In this document: positions 25,003 through 33,100 of the stretch, piece after piece | Layout: each line of letters opens with the position of its first letter | How positions within the stretch are numbered: the stretch's first letter is position 1 | Assembly (NCBI RefSeq): GCF_900112525.1 | Contig: NZ_FOMD01000001.1 | Span: forward strand, 806,001 to 870,000 | Direction of reading: 5' to 3' | From: Klenkia taihuensis | GTDB lineage: Bacteria; Actinomycetota; Actinomycetes; Mycobacteriales; Geodermatophilaceae | Length of the DNA: 64,000 bases | Notes under the pieces: generated by a model | What the model saw: only the letters and a program-made list of their open reading frames with translations | Told to the model about the DNA's origin: nothing | Database searches by the model: none | Program-made: the position numbers and the translations under genes

Positions 25003-27175
25003 ATGAGCGGCGACATCGAGCCGGCCTGGGAGTTCCTCGGCCTGCCCGACTGGGCCAGCGAGCTGCTCTCCTACGTGTCGTCCGGGCAGGAGTGGCCCAA
25101 GGGCAGCGAGTCGAAGCTGTGGGAGCTCGCCGAGCACTGGCAGTCCCTCGCCGATGCCCTCGACACCGCGCTGGGCGAGGAGTCCGGGGCGGTCGAGAAC
25201 CTCCTCGCCGGGTGGTCCAGCCCGGCGACCCAGGCCTTCCTGGACCGGGTGCAGAAGACGCTGTACGCCGAGGAGGGCGACAGCATCGCGAAGATGCTCG
25301 GCCAGGCGGGGGCCCTGTCGCAGCAGTCGCACGCGATGGGCGTGCAGGTCCAGTACGCCAAGATCTCGGTCAACGTCGCCTTCTACGTCGCGCTGATCTC
25401 GGCCTTCATCGCCGTCCTGGCCGCGTTCTTCACCTTCGGCACCTCGACGGTCGCCCTCGGACCCATCGGCATGGCGCTGCGGGAGGCCGCGCGGCGGATC
25501 ATCCAGCAGCTGCTGAGCCTGGCCGGCAAGAAGGTCGCCCAGCAGGTGATGACCCGCGCGGCCACCCAGCTGGGCACCCGGGTCGCGCAGCGCACCCTCA
25601 CCCAGCGCCTGGCGCGCGAGGTGGCGGAGGAGGTGGCGGAGGAGGTCGCCATCGACGCCATCTCGCAGGGCTACCAGGTGGCCACCGGGACCCGCGACGG
25701 CTTCGACCTGCAGCAGCTGGGCATCTCGGCGGTCGCCGGCGCCGCCGGCGGCGTCATCGGGATGGGCGTGGGCGGCATGGTCAGCCGGGTCCCCGGCATC
25801 TCGCACCTGGGCCGGGTCGGGGCGAACGGCAACCCGCTCACCGCGCCCATCAAGCGGTGGCCCGGGACGGCCGTGCAGGCCGGCGTCACCAACGGCATCA
25901 CCTCCCCGCTGGCCAGCGCGGTCGGCAACGGCGTGTTCACCGGCGACTTCTCGGTCGACTTCTCCGCGGGCCTCGGCGCCGCGGCCGCCGGTGTCGGGCG
26001 CGCGGGGACGATCAGCCCGTTCAGCCCCGAGGTCGCCTCCGCCGTGCGGAGCCCGATCGACACGATGGCCGAGGGCATGGCCTCCGCGCAGAACGCGTCG
26101 GCGGGTCTGCCGGTCGACGTCGCGTCGCAGCAGGCGCACGCCGACTACGCCAACTCCGTCGGTGCCGACGGCACCCCGTTCCTGGGCAACCCGGGCGCGG
26201 CCGGCAGCGGGGTGGGCAACCCGGCCACCGGCGCGGGGACGGCGGGCGCCGGCGCACCGTCGGGCGCCGGGTCGACGGCGACCGGCGGCGCGCCGGCCGC
26301 CGGGGGTTCTGGTTCGTCGTCGGCGTCGTCGGCCTCGTCGGCGTCGTCGCCGGGTGCCGGGAGCTCGGGCGGGGCGACGGCGGGCAGCTCCGGCACCCCG
26401 GCCTCCTCCTCCGGGAGCCCGGCCGCGGGTACGTCCTCGGCGGCACCCGGCGCCGCCGGGTCGGGCTCGCCGTCTTCGGGCACGCCGTCCTCGGGCACGC
26501 CGTCGTCGGGGACGCCGACCAGTGCCTCGCCAGGTACGCCGTCGTCGGGTACGCCGTCGTCGGGTACGCCGTCGTCGGGGACGCCGACCAGTGCCTCGCC
26601 GGGTACGCCGTCGTCGGGGACGCCGTCGTCGGGGACGCCGACCTCTGCCTCGCCGAGCACGCCTTCGACGAGCATGCCGTCGACAAGCACGCCCTCGTCG
26701 AGCACGCCGACCTCTGCCTCGCCGAGCACGCCGTCGGCGGGGACGCCGTCGTCGGGGACGCCGACCTCTGCCTCGCCGAGCACGCCTTCGACGAGCACGC
26801 CTTCGACGAGCACGCCCTCGTCGAGCACGCCGACCTCTGCCTCGCCGAGCACGCCGTCGTCGGGGACGCCGTCGTCGGGGACGCCGACCTCTGCCTCGCC
26901 GAGCACGCCGTCGACGAGCACGCCGTCGACGAGCACGCCGTCCTCGGTCACGCCGTTGTCGGGGACGCCGACCTCTGCCTCGCCGACGAGCGCCACGGCC
27001 TCGACGGGCCTGACCGGACCGAGCGCACTGTCGAACGTGTCCGCGACGCCGTCGATGTCGGACCGGGCACCTACCGCAGGCCCGTCGGACGGAGCACGCG
27101 AGCAAGCGGGTCCGTCGGACGAGACCGGCAGGACAGTCCGCACCGGTGAGACCACGGAAGGGCTGGAGCAGACCG
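25003..27175 (+). other. Toxin trunk: CpnT-like N-terminal domain plus Ser/Thr/Pro linker
   Basis: Residues 1-120 are helical, with 'ENLLAGWSSPATQAFLDRVQ' as a WXG-like turn. A hydrophobic stretch at ~125-160 ('VAFYVALISAFIAVLAAFFTFG') could span the membrane. Amphipathic and Gly-rich segments follow ('SAVAGAAGGVIGMGVGGMVS'), then ~350 residues of low-complexity linker. This is the layout of CpnT-type T7SS toxin trunks. No toxin domain lies between the linker and the first nested gene (27176), so the cassette directly attached to the trunk seems to have lost its own warhead. Confidence 0.75.
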
Positions 27176-30100
27176 ATGGCGGTGTACCTGCTGTACAGGC
27201 GGGGGGAGCAGACGCCCGAGGCGGTGGAGTACCGCTGGGGGCCCAGCGAGGAGGACCTCTCGAGCAGGGTGGTGCTCGATCCTCGGGATCCGACGGCGTG
27301 GCCGACGGTGGGCGGGGACCACGCGCAGATGCCGATGGTGGTCCGAGCGGTCATCAGGAGGCTGCGAGCGACGGGGACGTGGCCGGAGCGGGGCGTCGTG
27401 CAGCACTGACCGACCCACGGCCCCCCGACCGCACGGGACAGATGGGCGCACGCGACGCCGCGATCTCGCACACCGGCACGACGGGCGAGCCGAACGGCCG
27501 TGCAGGCGACCTCCTGCAGCGGAAGGGTTCACCGGCGAGGAGGGAGACCGCTGACCATGGGGGCAGCCGGGAGCAGGAGGCCCGTGGCGCGCAGAGCGTC
27601 GGTGACGGTGCGGTTCCTGGTGCAGGACAGGTTCGCGATCCCGGGCCGGGGACCGGTGCTGACGGGTCTGCTGACCGCGGGGCAGATCAGCAACGGGGAC
27701 GTCCTGACCGTGGAGGGCACGAGCAGGTCCGTCCGGATCTCCTTCGTGGACGTCCACCGACGGGAGACGCCGGAGGGCCCGGTGATCGGGCTGGAGGTCC
27801 ACCCGGAGGACGCGCACCTGGTGACGGCGGGGATGGTCCTGGTCGGCCCGGCGGACGCAGCGACGGCCTAGCCGGAGCGGCGGGGGGAGCACCCCGGACC
27901 GACGGGCTGCACAGCAGCGGCCGGGACGGCATGATGACCAGCGCCGATGCGCTCGCCGGTGGCGCACAGGTCGAGATCTCGCTGCAGAGCGTGCACGAGG
28001 TCGCCTCGGCTTTGGGGATCGACCTGGGGCGAGCCGACGTCGTACTGGGGACGACGCCGGACGACGTGGCCTACTACGACGGCAGGCGAGCGTTCGGCTC
28101 CACCAATGCCGGCGCGGACGGTCGGCCGGTGGTCGTGCTCGCCCCGTCGGCCTTCGCGGACATCGAGACCCTGGTCAAGACCGTCGCGCACGAGGCGGTC
28201 CACGTCGAGCAGTGGCTGGCCGGACAGGTCGTGGACAGCAACACGGCTGCCCTGGAGCAGGAGGCGGATGCCGTCGAGCAGGCGGCCTGGGAGAGCTACC
28301 GGAGGGGTGGAGATGGGCGTGCGCTACCGGGTCCAGCGGACCTACGAGCTGACGGGGAGGGGACCGGCGGCGCTGGGTTGGCTGGAGGACGGGGAGATCC
28401 CCTTCTCCGCGTCGACCCTGCAGGTCGAGGGGACGGCCACGGTGGTCCGGATCCGGTCGAGGGAGATGCACTCCAGCTCGACGGAGGACGGCGAGCTGCT
28501 GGGGATCTTCCTGCACCCGGAGGACGCGGACCTGGTGACGGCGGGGACGGTCCTGGTCGGCCCGACGGACTGAACGACGCCGGCTGGCCGGCACCGAGGA
28601 ACGCCCGGCCGGACGGCACGGTGGAGCTGGCCGACGGCTCCGTCGTGCAGCCGCAGCTGGGCCGCGCGCAGCTGCCCGACACCGGCGGCTGGCGCGAGGG
28701 CCTGGCGGACGCCCTCCCGCCGGGGATGACCGAGGCCGAGTTCACCGCCGCCGCCGGCAGCCCGGCGAGCACCCCGCTCACCCAGCAGCAGGTCGACGCC
28801 ATCCGGGCGGTGCGCGACGGCGTGACCACCGGCCCCGGTGAGGTGATGCAGAAGGCCCTCACCCCCGAGACCCTGCGCAACTACCTGACCGGCAACGACG
28901 TGCCGGGCATCTTCTCCCCGACGACGACGAAGGGGTTCACCGCCCGGGCGGTGGACGTGCTCGGCCTGGACACCCCGGCCGACGTGCAGCAGGGGCTCCG
29001 GCTGGACTACACCGACCCCGGCTACGTCGGCCGCGAGGGCCGCCCCCCGTACGACCCGTCCGACCCGTCGGTCGCGGTCCTGCGGTACGCCGACGACGGC
29101 ACGTCCGGCTTCACGGTGCCCTACGGCCGGCAGCTGGGCGGGCCGGCGAACTACGCCAGCCCGTTCACCGGCACCGGGTTCACCGAGGACCCGGTGAACC
29201 CGGTGCCGGAGTTCGAGGACAGCAGTTTCCGTCCGCTGCCCGACGGCGCGGAGATCTGGGCGCTGGACCCGCAGGGCGGCGAGACCCTGCTGGCCGTCTA
29301 CGCCCAGGACGTCGACGACCCGTCGCAGGGCGCGTGGTACCCCACCGCCGCGGCGACGGCGTGGGCCACGAGCGGCGACACCGCACCCCCGGCCACCGGC
29401 CCGACCACCCCAGGAGGACCCCGTGCCCGAAACGACTCCCCGGACCCCGGACGGCCTGTACCTGGTGTGGGCCGGTCGGACCTGGACGGGGGCGGTCCGC
29501 TCACCGACGACGGCGGTGCTGCTCAGCCGCGAGCCGGAGGAGGGCTTCACCCCGCGGAACCCGGGTCGGGGCTACCAGCGGGAGGTCCCGTTGACGGAGG
29601 TCGAGGTCTTCCGGCTGACCACGACGGCGACCTGGCGGGGAGCCAGGTTCCAGGTGCTGGGCCGGACGGCGGACCAGGTGCACCTGGGCTACCTGGGGCA
29701 CGACCAGCAGGAGGCGGAGAGCCTGGGTCTGACCCAGCGCGAACCGGGGGTGTTCACCACGACGGTGCCGGCGTCCGAGGTGGTGCAGGAGACGCAGGAG
29801 CGCAGCCCGGCCTCCTGACGGCCGTCGCCGATGCCCTCGGCGCGGCGTCCGGGGTGGCCCCGGAGGTCGTCGCCCGCGCCGCCGGGCACGACGTCGTCCG
29901 GGTCGGTCCGCGGCTGGCCGTCGTCGGCCCCGGCGGCCCGGTCGACGCCGACGCCGCCCTCGGCCAGGTCGCCCGGGCCCTCGCGCAGGACCCCGCCCAC
30001 GGCACCCTGGCGCAGGAGCTGGCCGACGGGCTGCGCACCGGGTCGGTCGCCTGCGTGCAGGTCGGCACCGGCCCCGACGGCGCGCCCCTCGCCCAGGAAC

Positions 30101-33100
30101 TGCCGACCACCTCCACGTGGCAGCCCGGCCAGGACGAGACCGGGGTGCCGCGGCAGGTCGTGGAGGCCGGCCGGTACACCGAGCCCCCGGCCGGCACGGC
30201 GGAGCGGCTGCGGGACGCCGTCCGCGCCTCGGGCGGCGACCTCGCGGCGTGGCTGGCCCAGGTCAACCCGCAGTTCCACGACCTCCCGCCGACCTCCCCC
30301 GAGGCCGGCGACTGGACCAACAACTGCGGCGACGTCTCGCGGCGGGTGGCCGACGCCGTCCAGGGGCTGGGGGCCACCCCGGCCCGGGGGGACACCCACC
30401 GCGGGGAGGGCGCGGAGATGTGGGCCTGGGCCGGGGTGCGGCCCGGTCCCGGCGACGGGCTGGTCGCCCCGACCCCGGTGGCCGAGCCGGGGACGGACGG
30501 ACCACCGCCGGTCGACGACACCACGGCCTTCACCCGCGATGCGTGGGACGCCGTGGCCCGGGCGCTGGAGGGTCGTCCGGTGGGCACCGTCGCGGTCGTC
30601 GGCGTGGACTGGCACGCCACCGGTCTGCCCCGCGGTCCGCTGGGCGGGCACTGGTTCAACGCCGTCGTCGGCCCCGACGGGCTGCTGTGGGTGGACGGCC
30701 AGGACGGCTCGATCGGCCGCTGGCCGCCGTCCTACCGCGACACCATCTGGAACATCGAGGCGATCGCCCGGCCACCGGGCGGCGCGTGGGAGGCGGTGGG
30801 CCTTGGCCGACCAGGAGCGGACGACGGAGGAGACGGCGGTCGAGCTGGTCCGGGATTGGCTGTCACGCGCCCCGACGCCAGCGCCGGAGCAGGAGTGGAC
30901 GGTGCTGCCGTTCCAGGACGCCGTGCTGGTCTGCCCGGTGACCCAGGCGCGCGGGGGGTCGATCTACCTGGTGCGGCGGGGCGAGGTCCGGCCGGTCCTG
31001 TCCAACCGCAGCAGGACCCCGCAGGAGGTCTACGAGGACCTGGTGGCCGAGCAGGGGAGCTGACCCCCGAGCAGGCCCGGCGGCTGGCGGACCTGCGGCA
31101 GCGGCTGGTCGAGGGGGGCGCCCTCGACCGGCGGGCGGCCCGCGGGCCGGCGCAGGAGCTGCTCGCCGAGCTGGACCTGGTCCAGGGCCGCGCCGACACC
31201 GGCACCGGGCAGGTGGTCGGCGACAGCCCGGACGTCGAGGTCCGGCTGGCCCGCCTGCCCGCCGACGTCGAGGCCGACGTCCGCACCGTCAACGAGCTCC
31301 TCGGGAACACCGGGGTGCCCGAGGCCGTGGCCGGACGGGTCGCGACCGTCGTCCGCGCCGTGTTCGGGGGCGGGCTGACCGCCGTGCTCGCGCAGGCCCC
31401 CGGTGTCCTCGTGGGGTGGCTGAGCGGGGACCTCAGCAAGCTGGCCACCGCCGTCTCCTCGGGTGCGGTCGGCATCGCGGCCTCGGCCTCCATCGGGCTC
31501 GCCGACCGCGTCCACGCCCGGCTGACCGCGCGCCTGGCCGTGCAGGACGACGCCCGACGCGGCCCGGCCCCCGCCGTCCGGGGCGTCCTCGACGCCGCCC
31601 TGGCCCGGCTGGCGGCCGAGGCCGAGGCCTACGGCACCGAGCTGGCCGCGCGCCACGACACCCCCGTCGGGCGGGCCCGTCCCGCCCGCACGCTGCCCCC
31701 GGTCACGACCGCCCCCGGCGGGGCCACCCCGTCCGCCTCCGGTCCGCCGGCCGGTCCGGGCAGCACCCCGTCGGTGCCGAGCACGCGGGCCTGGGTCGGC
31801 AAGGCGCTCGCCGGCCCCGGCACGACCGTGGTCGGCGTCGCCGTGCTGGCCGTCGTCTCCCTGCCGCTGGCGCCGGCGCTGGCCTGGGGCGCGCTCGCGT
31901 CCACGGCGGCGGCCGCGCTGGTCGCCGCCGCGCAGCGCTCCGCCGCCGGGACCAAGGCCGAGCTCGAGGCCGCCCGCCGGTCGGTCGAGCGGGCCCGGTC
32001 GCAGGCCTGGGCGCAGGCACGGGGCGCCGCCGAGCTGGCCGCCGAGGCCCGCAGCCGGCAGGACGTCGAGGAACGGCTGGCCGGGGTGCAGGGCGAGCTG
32101 ACCGGCCGCCCGCCGGCCGCACCGGACGGCGCCACCGCACCCGACGGCGAGCCGCTGCTGGCGCCGGGACCGGTCACCGGGCCGCTGGACCCCCTCGCGC
32201 TGGGCCCCGTCGACCAGGACCGGCTGGCCGAGGTGGCAGCCGCAGCGCAGGCGGTGCTGGACGCCGGCGACGCCGTCACCCCCGCACAGCTGGCCCGGCT
32301 GCGGTCCGCGGCCGAGGACGCCGGGATGCTCAGCGACCCCACCGGCACCGGCACCGACCCCGACGAGCTCGGCTGGCCGCACCGCCGCCTGCTCCTGGAC
32401 CCGGAATTGCAACCGGTCCTGCAGAAGCTGGACACCCTGCCCAGCGGGGTGCCCTCCCTGCGCAGCCACCTGGCCAACGCGGCGTGGGGGGTCGGCCTGC
32501 CCGGGGTCATGACCGCGCTGCCCGGGGTGCTGCTCGGCGTCGGCGTGGGCCCCCTCGCCCTCGTCGCGGCGGGGCTGGTCCCGGTCGCCACGGCCGTGGC
32601 CACCGCGGTCCGCCAGCACGGCGCGGCCACCCGGGTCGAGCAGGCCGTGCAGGCACGCGCGCAGGTGAAGGCGGACCTGCCCGCCGCCGCCCGCGGGGTG
32701 CTCGACGCCGAGCTGGCCGACGCCCGGGCGGTCACCGACGCGCGCCGGGGCGACCTCGAGGCCGCCGAGCAGGTCGCCGACGACGTGGCGGCGGTGCGGG
32801 AGGCCCGCGCGGCGCGTCGCCGGACGGTGGCGGAGCGGGTCCTGGGCGCGCTGGCGGGTCCGGCCGACCCGGTCGTCGAGCTGCCGCAGGCCCCGGCCAC
32901 CCCGGCACCCGTTCCCCCGACCGCGCCCGCCCCGGCCGGCGCCGTCGCACCCGACCGGCCGATCAGCGCGCCCTGGCTGCGCTCGGCCCTCACCGCCGTG
33001 AGCGCCCCGGTCGTCGGCACCGTCACCGCGGTCCTGGCCTGGCAGGCCACCTTCGCCGACCAGGCCGGGTCGCTGTTCGACCCCGCGACCTGGACGGCAC

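Noticed and set aside
26461-26990. CRISPR array
   Set aside because: Repeat units are coding, short and adjacent, with no unique spacers and no cas genes.
25092-27149. Long open frames in the other two plus-strand frames over the toxin trunk
   Set aside because: They follow from the repeat composition and GC bias; they have no domain-like sequence and the trunk frame has a clear T7SS domain and start.
28570-29422. Tuberculosis necrotizing toxin (TNT, NAD glycohydrolase) domain
   Set aside because: The 'VPYGRQLGG' piece recalls TNT's 'YGRF', but the remaining TNT motifs are not visible.
28570-31062. CTGA junctions after four nested genes as proof of CTG starts
   Set aside because: A TGA stop read in the -1 frame always gives NTG-A, and with C or G favoured at third positions CTG is expected often. 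It is only suggestive.
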